NCBI GenBank assembly: GCA_036503065.1
Contig: DASXXM010000659.1
Coordinates: 1-29,268 of the forward strand
Source: DATEPR01 sp036503065
GTDB taxonomy: Bacteria > Actinomycetota > Actinomycetes > Mycobacteriales > Pseudonocardiaceae
DNA length: 29,268 bases
Direction: 5' to 3'
Shown here: piece by piece, positions 1-7,232 of the stretch
Layout: the number at the start of each line of letters is the position of its first letter
Position numbering within the stretch: position 1 is the first letter of the stretch
The notes under the pieces: generated by a model
What the model saw: only the letters and a program-made list of their open reading frames with translations
Told to the model about the DNA's origin: nothing
The model's database searches: none
Position numbers and translations under genes: made by a program

Positions 1-557
1 GACAGGTCGTTGTAGGTGATCACCGGGGCGATCGCGTCCACCCGGCGATCGGATCCGGCCAGCATCAGGGAGAACGCGCCGCCGTAGGAGCCGCCGGTCA
101 CGCCGACGCGCGGGTCGTTCGGGCCGTCCTTGGTCACCTCGGGGCGCGCGGCCAGCCAGTCGATGAGTTGCCGGCCGTCGGCGATCTCGTAGTCCGGCGA
201 GTTCAGCCCGATCAGCCCGGTGCTGCGGCCGAAACCGCGCGGCGTGTAGGCGAGCACCACGAAACCCTGGCGCGCCAGGTCCTGCGCCTGGCTGTCCACC
301 GCCGACTTGGTCTGGCCGAAGCCCGGCGTGATCAGCACGGCCGGGGCGGGCGTGCGTGCCGGGAAGTATGCCGTGGCGTCCAACTGGACCCGCTGGTCGT
401 GCGCCGGGCCGTCCACGACCGGGATGAACAGGCTCTGCGAACGCACCGCCGCCGGCCGGGTGGCAGTGTTGATCCCGACCACCGCACCCACCGCGGCCAG
501 CACGACGACCAGGCCGACGAGCAGCCATCGGACCCGGAAACGGCGAGATCTCGGCAC
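1..557 (-). CDS. Alpha/beta hydrolase, S15/X-Pro dipeptidyl-peptidase-like (N-terminal part, runs off the left edge)
   Basis: The minus-strand frame translates to a basic N-terminus followed at once by a hydrophobic stretch (WLLVGLVVVLAAVGAVVG). This is a signal anchor or signal peptide, so the enzyme should act outside the membrane. After it come an alpha/beta-hydrolase oxyanion region (LITPGFGQTK), a YTPRGFGRS turn typical of CocE/S15 enzymes, and the nucleophile elbow VTGGSYGGAFS with the presumed catalytic Ser. The catalytic Asp and His must lie beyond the window, so the gene is cut by the edge and only about 185 codons are visible. The GTG at 557 is the only reasonable start before the hydrophobic segment, but it has no clear ribosome site. 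Family assignment is firm at fold level. The substrate (peptide or ester) cannot be told. Confidence 0.82.
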   Translation of the reverse strand, partial: MPRSRRFRVRWLLVGLVVVLAAVGAVVGINTATRPAAVRSQSLFIPVVDGPAHDQRVQLDATAYFPARTPAPAVLITPGFGQTKSAVDSQAQDLARQGFVVLAYTPRGFGRSTGLIGLNSPDYEIADGRQLIDWLAARPEVTKDGPNDPRVGVTGGSYGGAFSLMLAGSDRRVDAIAPVITYNDL

Positions 558-970
558 AAAGCCGACAGTAATCGGCGCTGACTGAGAAACCCTCAGGGGC
601 CACCCGACGCGAACCCGGCGGAGCCGATGAACGAGAATGGTTGCCGGCTGTGGAGGCTCGCAACTGTTCAGGGAAGTGCGTGAGCGACTGTGACGATGCG
701 TACTCGAACGTATGTGCTATGACCGACGGCGAAGGTTCTCGGTCGGCCAGGTGAAAACCAAATCTGGCCGACCGAGAGCTTGTTTTCCTGCTTCGGCAGT
801 GTCCTCGGCGAGTTGCGTCGGGACGTTGAACAAGCCCGCTGGAAACCCACCTAAGACCTGCACTGGCAGGCGCCGGGTACTGCCACGGGAAGACCCATCC
901 TCCTGGAGTGGGCCAACGTTGGCGCCGCAAGGTGTCGGCTACCTGACGTGAGTGGACTCACAGTTGCTCG
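558..970. promoter_or_regulatory. Long non-coding stretch between divergent genes, rich in inverted repeats
   Basis: No convincing gene is seen here. It should hold the promoter of the hydrolase leftward and the promoter plus leader of the TerC gene rightward. It contains a 14-bp hairpin (737-750 with 764-777), a TGGCAG/CTGCCA repeat (864-869 with 880-885), the 12-bp palindrome GCCAACGTTGGC (912-923), and the 14-bp palindrome GTGAGTGGACTCAC (948-961). ACCTGA at 941-946 can pair with TCAGGT at 973-978, which is the 5' edge of the proposed riboswitch. That pairing might serve as an alternative fold. I could not assign a -10/-35 box with confidence. Confidence 0.5.
737..777. other. 14-bp perfect hairpin in the leader/intergenic region
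   Basis: TCTCGGTCGGCCAG at 737-750 is the exact reverse complement of CTGGCCGACCGAGA at 764-777, with a 13-nt A-rich loop (751-763). On the plus strand a T-rich patch (TTGTTTTCC) follows about 4 nt later, so an intrinsic terminator or attenuator is possible. The hairpin is not at the end of any gene I recognise. An operator for a dimeric regulator is the alternative. Confidence 0.6.
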
Positions 971-1074
971 CTTCAGGTAACGGAGTATTCCTTCGCGGCG
1001 GTGTCGTCAACACGGAGCAGCGACGCTCCCGGTGCCGTCGGCCAGTGGTTCGCTGGCGGGAGAGACCTCCGGAT
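971..1074 (+). ncRNA. yybP-ykoY-type manganese riboswitch
   Basis: The conserved pieces of the yybP-ykoY class appear in order. Loop L1 is CGGAGTA (981-987). Next is the P3 internal-loop signature GTCGTCAACACG (1003-1014), facing CCGG (1029-1032) across an inner stem GGAGC/GCTCC (1014-1018 with 1025-1029). An outer stem is CGGCGG/CCGTCG (996-1001 with 1035-1040). A further hairpin is GCCAG/CTGGC (1041-1045 with 1053-1057). The 3' signature is GAGACC (1062-1067). P1 can form from TTCAGGT (972-978) with bases 1065-1073, with a small bulge. The separate P2 hairpin of some members looks very short or absent. The position directly before a TerC-family gene fits the known partner of this class, which senses Mn2+ and normally turns expression on. 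The match is by eye; no covariance model was run. Confidence 0.85.
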
Positions 1075-1100
1075 GGTGGCGGGTGCCCGGATCCGGAGGT
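1065..1100 (+). promoter_or_regulatory. Riboswitch expression platform: anti-Shine-Dalgarno stem
   Basis: ACCTCCGGAT (1065-1074), the 3' strand of the riboswitch P1 stem, is the exact reverse complement of ATCCGGAGGT (1091-1100). The latter contains the GGAGGT ribosome site of the TerC gene, 8 nt before its GTG start. The same bases can therefore either close P1 (ligand bound, site free) or hide the ribosome site (no ligand). This predicts translational activation by Mn2+. Confidence 0.82.
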
Positions 1101-1108
1101 CGGCTGAC

Positions 1109-2092
1109 GTGAATGTCCCGGTGTGGCTGTGGTTGGCGACGATCGCCGGACTGCTGGCCGTCTTCGGGCTCGACCTGTTCCTGGTCGACCGGGACCCGCA
1201 CCGGGTGACGATGGCCGAGGCGGCTCGCTGGGTCGTCGGCTACGTCAGCGGCGCCCTGGTGTTCGGCCTGCTGGTGTGGGTGTTCGCGGGTGGTCGGTTC
1301 GCAGGCGAGTTCTTCTCCGGCTACATCACCGAGTACTCGCTGTCGGTGGACAACCTGTTCGTATTCCTGGTGATCATGACCGCGTTCGCGGTGCCCGTCA
1401 TCCACCAGCACCGCGTGCTGCTGGTCGGCATCCTCATCGCGCTGGTGCTGCGTGGCGCGCTCATCCTGGCGGGCGCTGCGCTGATCAGCCGGTTCATCGC
1501 GGTGTTCTACGTGTTCGGCGCGTTCCTCATCTACACGGCCTACCGCGTGGTCCGCTCATCGCCCGGCGACGAGGAGACCGAGTACGTGGAGAACGTGGTG
1601 TTGCGACTGTTGCGCCGAATCGTGCCGGTGACGCGGAAGTACCACGAGTCCCGGTCGTTCGTGCGGATCCGCGGACGGCGCATGGCAACGCCGATGCTGG
1701 TGGTGATCATCGCGATCGGCACCACGGACCTGTTGTTCGCGCTGGACTCGATTCCCGCGGTGTTCGGTCTGACCCGTCAGCCGTTCCTGGTGTTCGCGGT
1801 GAACGCGTTCGCGTTGATGGGCCTGCGGCAGTTGTACTTCCTGCTCGGGGATCTGTTGCGCCGCTTGGTCTATCTGCGGTTCGGCCTGTCGGTCCTGCTG
1901 CTGTTCATCGCCGTGAAGCTGATCCTGGAGACGGTGCGGGAGGACTGGCAGCCGTTCGAGGCCGGGCGGCAGTCGGTGCCGGTGCCGGTGCCGGGGCCGG
2001 GCCTGTCGCTGATCGTCGTGGTCGGCGTGCTGGTCGTCACGGTGGTCGCGAGCCTGATCCGGATGCGCCGTCAGCCCGAGTCCCGAACGTGA
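1109..2092 (+). CDS. TerC/Alx family integral membrane protein, probable Mn2+ exporter
   Basis: This 327-residue protein is made of hydrophobic helices with the two TerC hallmark segments, each carrying an acidic residue inside a helix: EYSLSVDNLFVFLVIM near residue 75 and GTTDLLFALDSIPAVFGLT near residue 200. TerC/Alx/MeeF proteins are linked to metal homeostasis, chiefly manganese efflux, and to tellurite resistance in some operons. No other ter gene is nearby, so a manganese role is favoured. The start is the GTG at 1109: a perfect GGAGGT lies 8 nt upstream and the protein then begins NVPVWLWLATIAGLL as in relatives. An upstream in-frame GTG at 1001 falls inside the riboswitch fold and is rejected. 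A proline/valine-rich stretch precedes the last helix. Confidence 0.93.
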   Translation: MNVPVWLWLATIAGLLAVFGLDLFLVDRDPHRVTMAEAARWVVGYVSGALVFGLLVWVFAGGRFAGEFFSGYITEYSLSVDNLFVFLVIMTAFAVPVIHQHRVLLVGILIALVLRGALILAGAALISRFIAVFYVFGAFLIYTAYRVVRSSPGDEETEYVENVVLRLLRRIVPVTRKYHESRSFVRIRGRRMATPMLVVIIAIGTTDLLFALDSIPAVFGLTRQPFLVFAVNAFALMGLRQLYFLLGDLLRRLVYLRFGLSVLLLFIAVKLILETVREDWQPFEAGRQSVPVPVPGPGLSLIVVVGVLVVTVVASLIRMRRQPESRT

Positions 2093-2148
2093 CCAACTTG
2101 CCGACAATTCGTACGCGGTGCTAACGGATGGGCGGTAGCGTGTTCGGC

Positions 2149-4125
2149 ATGCGCCCAGACGATCTCGCGCTGCTGCGCCAGCCGAGTAGCCCCACCCTGC
2201 ACGGCGACCTCCTGGTGGTCGCCGTCGCCCGCCCCGATGCCGAGGCCAACGAGTACCACTCCGCGCTGCAACGGATTTCGCTCGCCGACGGCGCGGCACG
2301 GCCGTGGACGTGGGGTGCGAAGGACAGCAGCCCACGGCTGTCGCCGGACGGCCGCTGGCTGGCGTTCCTGCGCAAGGCGGGCGGCGAGGACCGGCCGGCG
2401 CGGCCGCAGTTGCACGTGATGCCCAGCGACGGCGGTGACGCGCGCTGTGTGACAACGCTGCACGCGGGCGTTTCCGGACCGGTCTGGGCGCCGGACTCGC
2501 GCCGGATCGCGTTCACGACCAGGGTGGCCGAGCCGGGCCGCTACGGCACGTCGACCGACGAGTGGCCGGGCGCGCCGGAGCCGGACGCCGAGGCACCACG
2601 CAGGCTGACCAGGATGGACTACCGCCTCGACGACGTCGGCTACCTGGCGGACCGGCACAGCCGGCTGTACGTGCTGGACGTCGGCGACGCGTTCGAACCG
2701 GAGGCGGAGTTGCCGGAGCCGGTCGAGCTGACCGACGGCCGCTGCGACGTCGGCGACCCGGTGTGGACGCACGATGCCCAGCACGTGGTGGTGACCGCGC
2801 CACGGGATCTCGGCGCCGAGGAGACCCTGCACAGCGATGTCTACGCCGTGCCGGCCACGGGTGGTGCGCCGGTGCTGTTGGCGCAGTTGAGCGGGTGGAC
2901 GGCGCTGCCGGCGGTCGCCGACGACGGCACCGTGCTGTTCTTCGGGACCGAACACAACGGGCCGGGCGACGCGGAGGCGGAGAACGCCGGCCTGTGGGCC
3001 GTGTCGTTCACGGCGGGCGAAGCGGGCCCACCCCGCAGGCTGACCGACATCGAGACGGTCGACTGCGACGGGATGGCGGGCCCACCGATCGCGACCGACG
3101 ACGGAGTGTTGACCGTGATCCGGAACCGGGGCGCGATCGAACTGCGCCGCATACCGATCGACGCGTCCGGCGTGACCCTGGCCGAACTGCCCGTGCTGGC
3201 CGGCCAGCACGGTGCGGTGAAGTCGTTCACGGCCGACGGCGGGCGCATCGTGGCCGTCGTGTCCACTCCGGACAGTCCGGGCGACGTGGTGCTGATCGAG
3301 GGCGGCGCGACCACCGTACTGACCGACCTCGCGGCACCGCTGCGCGCGGCCGGCCTGCGGCCACTGGCGGAGTTGGACGGCACCGCGCCCGACGGCTACC
3401 CGGTGCACGGCTGGCTGATGCTGCCGGAGGGCCCCGGCCCGCACCCGGTGCTGCTGTGCGTCCACGGCGGCCCGTTCATGTACCACGGGTGGGGTTTCTA
3501 CGACGAGGCACAGGTGTACGCGGCGGCCGGTTACGCGGTCGTGCTGCCCAATCCGCGTGGCTCGGCAGGCTACGGCCAGGCGCACGGCCAGGCGATCGTG
3601 CACGCGATGACCACTGTGGACGTCGACGACATCCTGGCGGTGCTGGACACGGCACTGGCCCGACCGGAGTGCGACGCGGAGCGGGTCGGCGTGATGGGCG
3701 GGTCCTACGGCGGTTTCATGACCAGTTGGCTGGCCGCCCACCACGGCAACCGATTCCAGGCGGCGTGGTCGGAACGCGCGGTGAACGCGTGGGACTCGTT
3801 CACCGGCAGCTCGGACATCGGCTGGTTCTTCACCGACCGCTACGTCGGGTCGGACCCGGCAGAACAGCGCCGCGTCAGCCCGCTCACGTACGCCGACCAG
3901 GTCCGCATCCCGTTCGCCGTGGTCCATTCCGAGAACGACCTGCGCTGCCCGTTCGAGCAGGCGCAGCGCATGTTCGTGGCCCTGCGGCGCGCAGGCGCGG
4001 ACGCCGAACTACTGGTGTTCCCCGGCGAGGGCCACGAGCTCACCCGCTCCGGCAAGCCACGCCACCGCGTCCAACGCTTCCACGCGGTCCTCGACTGGTG
4101 GTCCCGCCACCTCAAGACCAACTGA
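2149..4125 (+). CDS. S9 family prolyl oligopeptidase/acylaminoacyl-peptidase-like serine peptidase
   Basis: This is a 658-residue protein with an N-terminal beta-propeller region (WD40/TolB-like repeats such as SPRLSPDGRWLAFLRK and GPVWAPDSRRIAFTTR) and a C-terminal alpha/beta-hydrolase domain from about residue 410. The catalytic triad is visible: Ser519 in GGSYGGF, Asp597 in SENDLRCP, and His629 in GEGHEL. The HGGPFMYHGWGF oxyanion segment is also present. There is no signal peptide, so the enzyme is cytoplasmic and probably trims short or N-acylated peptides. The ATG at 2149 gives the usual family start (MRPDDLALL) and sits 7 nt after a TAGCGT -10-like box, suggesting a leaderless message. 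The ATG at 2128 and GTG at 2140 are in-frame alternatives without a good ribosome site. The gene converges on the RES gene with a 15-nt gap. Confidence 0.93.
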   Translation: MRPDDLALLRQPSSPTLHGDLLVVAVARPDAEANEYHSALQRISLADGAARPWTWGAKDSSPRLSPDGRWLAFLRKAGGEDRPARPQLHVMPSDGGDARCVTTLHAGVSGPVWAPDSRRIAFTTRVAEPGRYGTSTDEWPGAPEPDAEAPRRLTRMDYRLDDVGYLADRHSRLYVLDVGDAFEPEAELPEPVELTDGRCDVGDPVWTHDAQHVVVTAPRDLGAEETLHSDVYAVPATGGAPVLLAQLSGWTALPAVADDGTVLFFGTEHNGPGDAEAENAGLWAVSFTAGEAGPPRRLTDIETVDCDGMAGPPIATDDGVLTVIRNRGAIELRRIPIDASGVTLAELPVLAGQHGAVKSFTADGGRIVAVVSTPDSPGDVVLIEGGATTVLTDLAAPLRAAGLRPLAELDGTAPDGYPVHGWLMLPEGPGPHPVLLCVHGGPFMYHGWGFYDEAQVYAAAGYAVVLPNPRGSAGYGQAHGQAIVHAMTTVDVDDILAVLDTALARPECDAERVGVMGGSYGGFMTSWLAAHHGNRFQAAWSERAVNAWDSFTGSSDIGWFFTDRYVGSDPAEQRRVSPLTYADQVRIPFAVVHSENDLRCPFEQAQRMFVALRRAGADAELLVFPGEGHELTRSGKPRHRVQRFHAVLDWWSRHLKTN

Positions 4126-4140
4126 CCTCAACCTACTGTC

Positions 4141-4794
4141 TCAGCCCAACAGGGTGTAGTTCAGCGCCTCGCAGATCCGGGCCAGCGGCACGTCAAGGCC
4201 CGGGTGGTCGAGTGGGACCAGGGCGTCCGGCGCGGCGGGCATGGCGTTGCCCGCAGGCGGATCCCACAGGCACACCGCCGGGTCGCCGGAGTCCATTGAG
4301 GACCGGTACCACAGGCCGTCCAGGCCGGGGTGTGCGACGCGGATCGCCCGTGCCCACTCCTGGGTGCGCTCGCGTGCGCCGCTGCTGATCTCCTGGGACG
4401 CGCCTGCTCGCGTCGGCCAGAGGCCGGCCAGGTCGAGCAGGCGCAGGGCGCGGGTCGGCCGGAACACCACGATGAACGGGTGCCGGGTCACTCTGTCCAC
4501 AATGGATGTGTCCTGGAACACCTCGGCCACACCGGTCTGCGCCGTCAGTCCGAAGTAGAGCACGCCCGCCGGGCTGTCGGTCGGGCGGCCGCGCGGGCCG
4601 GGCTGGTGCGGGTCGAACCGCGCGTGTGGCAGCGGGCCGGTGCGGCGGAACGTGTCCCACTGCTGCGGATGCCGGCCCGCGGCGGTGAAGACGCGGACGA
4701 GCGGGGTCGTCGGGTCTATCGCCACGATGTCCTCGTCCGGGCGCAGCAGGCCGGCAAGGACGGCAGGGTCGGGCGGCTGGGGTAGCCGGGCCAT
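4141..4794 (-). CDS. RES domain toxin (NAD+-consuming toxin family)
   Basis: This 217-residue protein belongs to the RES family, named for conserved Arg, Glu and Ser. The likely residues are Arg34 (PLVRVF), Glu91 (GVAEVFQD) and Ser165 (LWYRSS). The segment VLYFGLTAQTGVAEVFQD matches the family core. RES toxins such as MbcT of Mycobacterium tuberculosis degrade NAD+ (phosphorylase or hydrolase) and halt growth when the antitoxin is lost. The gene lies 30 nt downstream of a putative antitoxin gene on the same strand, in the usual antitoxin-toxin order. The ATG start at 4794 has only a GGAG about 14 nt upstream, so low or coupled translation is plausible. All three named residues are intact, so the toxin is probably active. 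Confidence 0.85.
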   Translation of the reverse strand: MARLPQPPDPAVLAGLLRPDEDIVAIDPTTPLVRVFTAAGRHPQQWDTFRRTGPLPHARFDPHQPGPRGRPTDSPAGVLYFGLTAQTGVAEVFQDTSIVDRVTRHPFIVVFRPTRALRLLDLAGLWPTRAGASQEISSGARERTQEWARAIRVAHPGLDGLWYRSSMDSGDPAVCLWDPPAGNAMPAAPDALVPLDHPGLDVPLARICEALNYTLLG

Positions 4795-4824
4795 GCGGGT
4801 CCAGTCGTCTCCTAGGAGATCAGG

Positions 4825-5409
4825 TCAGGCGGGGGTGCCGAGCATCGAGGCCAGCCGGGCGACGCGCTGCGGGTCGCCGCCGGACAGCAGCCACTCGCAC
4901 GGGCTGATCGCGCGCGACGATGCCATCAGGTCCTCCTGCGGCGTGGTCATGAACGCGGCGATCACCAGCGCGGGCTGGTCGTCCGGCAGGGCAGCCAGCA
5001 CGCGTTCGAGGCCGGGCAGCACGCCGTGCTCGGTGAACTGCCACGCGGGCAGCCGCCAGCCGCCGCGGTCCTTCCAGCCCATCAGCCGCTTGGCGGCCAG
5101 GCGATGCCGGATCCGGCTGGTGACCACGCCGACCGTGCGGGCCGCCTCGCTGACGGTGAGCGCCGAGTCGTGCAGCACGGCCTGGTCGGCGACCGCGCGC
5201 GCCCTGGCGTCCGGCTCGTCCGGGCGCAGTGGGCTCAGGTCCAGCCCCACGGCGAGCAGCGTGTCCCGCTGGCCCGTGGTGAAGTAGCCGGCCGGATCCG
5301 GGTGCGGTGGAGTCAGGCGGCGAGCCGCGTCCTGAATCAGGGACAGGAAGTGGTCCGTGTCGATCCGCAACCCGGCCTCGGCCAGCACCTGCTCCAGCGC
5401 GATGGTCAT
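4825..5409 (-). CDS. Putative antitoxin of the RES module (DNA-binding, MbcA/ParS-like C-terminus)
   Basis: This 194-residue protein has a middle helix-turn-helix segment (ALTVSEAARTVGVVTSRIRH) followed by a short winged tail (WKDRGGWRLPAWQF). The C-terminus (ISPCEWLLSGGDPQRVARLASML) resembles the toxin-binding end of Xre/MbcA/ParS antitoxins, which carry an xPxxWLxxGG pattern. It is longer than classical Xre antitoxins because of an extra N-terminal helical region (residues 1-75). The ATG at 5409 follows a TACGAT box by 6 nt, suggesting a leaderless autoregulated message. Its place directly upstream of the RES toxin gives the functional reading. The sequence alone would only say helix-turn-helix protein. 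Confidence 0.75.
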   Translation of the reverse strand: MTIALEQVLAEAGLRIDTDHFLSLIQDAARRLTPPHPDPAGYFTTGQRDTLLAVGLDLSPLRPDEPDARARAVADQAVLHDSALTVSEAARTVGVVTSRIRHRLAAKRLMGWKDRGGWRLPAWQFTEHGVLPGLERVLAALPDDQPALVIAAFMTTPQEDLMASSRAISPCEWLLSGGDPQRVARLASMLGTPA

Positions 5410-5415
5410 CCATGC

Positions 5416-5421
5416 ATCGTA
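5416..5421 (-). promoter_or_regulatory. Candidate -10 box of the antitoxin-toxin operon
   Basis: Read on the minus strand the box is TACGAT, 6 nt before the ATG of the antitoxin, the spacing expected for a leaderless actinobacterial transcript. Just upstream on the same strand the heptamer CCGCACG occurs twice, 10 bp apart, and could be an operator half-site pair. No convincing -35 box is visible. Confidence 0.4.
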
Positions 5422-5549
5422 GCCCGCGCGTGCGGTTTCGTGCGGGTCTGTGGGAGATTTCACCAAACCCGATACGGAACGCACACGATCCAACACGTTA
5501 AGTTGCCGTGAAGCCCACTGTAACCGAGCCGCCCGGTTCCGGCCATGCC

Positions 5550-7106
5550 TCAGACAGCTCGTTCCCGGCCGGCCCAGAACGGCTCCCGCAGTTGGCGCTT
5601 GAGGACCTTGCCGGTCGCGTTGCGCGGCAGCTCGGACACGATCGTCACCGACGCCGGGCACTTGAAGCCGGCCAGATGTTCGCGGCAGTACGCCAGCAAC
5701 GCATCGACGTCGATCTCCTTGCCCGGCACCGGAACCACCATGGCCTTGCCGACCTCGCCCCACTTCTCGCTCGGCACGCCGATCACCGCGACGTCGGCCA
5801 CGTCCGGGTACTCGGCCAGGACGCGCTCGATCTCGGCCGGGTAGATGTTCTCGCCGCCACTGATGATCATGTCCTTGATCCGGTCGGCGATGTAGAGGTA
5901 GCCGTCGGCGTCGAGGTGGCCGACGTCGCCGCTGCGCAGCCAGCCATCGGGTGCGAACGCGGCGGCGTCCGCCTCCGGCCGGTGCCAGTAGCCTGCCATC
6001 AGCTGCGCCGTGCGGACCCAGACCTCGCCGGGCTCGTCCGGGCCGACGTGCTCGCCGCTGACCGGGTCCACGATGGCCAGCTCGACGCCGTCGACCGCCT
6101 TGCCGGCCGACGTCATCCGGTGTTCGTTGGCCAGGTCACGGTGGTCCTCAGCGCCCAGGAAGGTGACCGCGCCCGATGCCTCCGTCATGCCGTAGACCTG
6201 GAAGAAGTCGACGTCGAACGCGGCCATGCTGCGGCGCAGCAACGGCAACGGCATCGGCGACGCGCCGTAGAGCAGCGCCCGGATGTGGCTGTAGTCCCGC
6301 TCGGCCACGTCGGGCACCTGCACCAGGAAGCCGAACACGGCGGGCACCAGGAACGCGTGCGACACCCGCTGCTCGACGAGCTCGTCGAGCAGCGCGACCG
6401 GATTGATCTCCCGGACCACGACGGCCCTGGCGCCGTTGAACATCGCCACCAGGCACCACGCGGAGCCGCCGACGTGGAACAGCGGCATCGCGACCATCGC
6501 CACGCTGTCCGGCCCGACTTCGGTCATCCTGGCCGTGGCGATCGCGTGCGCGGTCAGGCCCCGGTTGGTGAGCATGGCGCCCTTGGGAAAACCGGTGGTG
6601 CCCGACGTGTAGAGCTGCAGGAAGCACTGGTCGTCCGGGAACTTCGCGGCATCGGCCAGCGGCTCGTGCGCGGCCAGCCAGTCCTCGTACTCGTCCTGCT
6701 CGCCGCCCACCACGATCACCTGCCGGACGGTGGGCAGCTCGTCGCGGATCTTGGCCAGCAGCGGCAGGAACTCGGTGCCCACGAACACGACCTGCGCCTG
6801 CGCGTCGTTGATGATGTAGCTGATCTCGCCCGCGGCCAGCCGGAAGTTGACCACCGCGTTGGCGGTGCCGACCAGCGCGCAGGCCAGCGTGGTCTCCAGG
6901 CAGGCCGGGTTGTTCTTGTCCAGGTAGGCGACCCGGTCGCCGGGCCGCAGTCCGGCGGCGAGCTGACCGGCGGCGTTGCGTCGGATCCGGTCCGCGAACT
7001 GCGCCCACGTCCAGGACTGGTCACCGCAGCGGACGGCCTCCCGGTCGGGCATGACCCGCTGCCAGTGCTCGACGAGGGAGACGATGTCGTTCGGCAGCTC
7101 TGCCAT
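5550..7106 (-). CDS. Fatty acyl-CoA synthetase (AMP-forming, FadD-like)
   Basis: This 518-residue adenylate-forming enzyme activates a carboxylic acid with ATP and CoA via an acyl-AMP. Core motifs are clear: P-loop A3 TSGTTGFPKG (167-176), A5 YGMTEAS, A7 WLRSGDVG, A8 with the DMIISGGENIYPAEIE hinge, and A10 PRNATGKVLKR with catalytic Lys500. Length and motif order match medium/long-chain acyl-CoA ligases. No acyl-carrier or condensation domain is fused, so a stand-alone NRPS role is unlikely. The ATG at 7106 has GGAG 6 nt upstream. It is divergent from the winged-helix/MFS pair across 126 bp, so that regulator may also control it. The exact chain length is not readable from sequence. Confidence 0.93.
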   Translation of the reverse strand: MAELPNDIVSLVEHWQRVMPDREAVRCGDQSWTWAQFADRIRRNAAGQLAAGLRPGDRVAYLDKNNPACLETTLACALVGTANAVVNFRLAAGEISYIINDAQAQVVFVGTEFLPLLAKIRDELPTVRQVIVVGGEQDEYEDWLAAHEPLADAAKFPDDQCFLQLYTSGTTGFPKGAMLTNRGLTAHAIATARMTEVGPDSVAMVAMPLFHVGGSAWCLVAMFNGARAVVVREINPVALLDELVEQRVSHAFLVPAVFGFLVQVPDVAERDYSHIRALLYGASPMPLPLLRRSMAAFDVDFFQVYGMTEASGAVTFLGAEDHRDLANEHRMTSAGKAVDGVELAIVDPVSGEHVGPDEPGEVWVRTAQLMAGYWHRPEADAAAFAPDGWLRSGDVGHLDADGYLYIADRIKDMIISGGENIYPAEIERVLAEYPDVADVAVIGVPSEKWGEVGKAMVVPVPGKEIDVDALLAYCREHLAGFKCPASVTIVSELPRNATGKVLKRQLREPFWAGRERAV

Positions 7107-7198
7107 CAGGTGCTCCAGTGGTCGCGATCAGCGGGTACCTGCCATCCAACTCCGCGACACCCCGGTTTCGCCAGCATCAGACGACTGCGAAGGACTCT

Positions 7199-7226
7199 TT
7201 GCAGAGACTTCTTGGCAAGGTACGTT
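7199..7226 (+). promoter_or_regulatory. Promoter of the winged-helix regulator/MFS operon
   Basis: TTGCAG (7199-7204) and TACGTT (7221-7226) are separated by 16 bp, and the ATG follows 6 nt after the -10 box. This fits a housekeeping-type promoter with a leaderless transcript. The box lies inside near-repeats (GACTCTTTGCA and GACTTCTTGGCA, 14 bp apart) that could bind the regulator encoded immediately downstream. Confidence 0.55.
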
Positions 7227-7232
7227 GGCCTC

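Noticed and set aside
1001..1108. In-frame N-terminal extension of the TerC protein starting at GTG 1001
   Set aside because: It lies inside the riboswitch fold, lacks a ribosome site, and the conserved protein starts at GTG 1109 behind a perfect GGAGGT.
2071..3927. 618-codon open frame on the minus strand
   Set aside because: It is antisense to the S9 peptidase, rich in Arg/His/Gln/Val without domains, typical of a high-GC shadow frame.
5508..7232. Long plus-strand extension ahead of the winged-helix regulator
   Set aside because: It is antisense to the acyl-CoA synthetase; the regulator's promoter and conserved start lie at 7199-7233.
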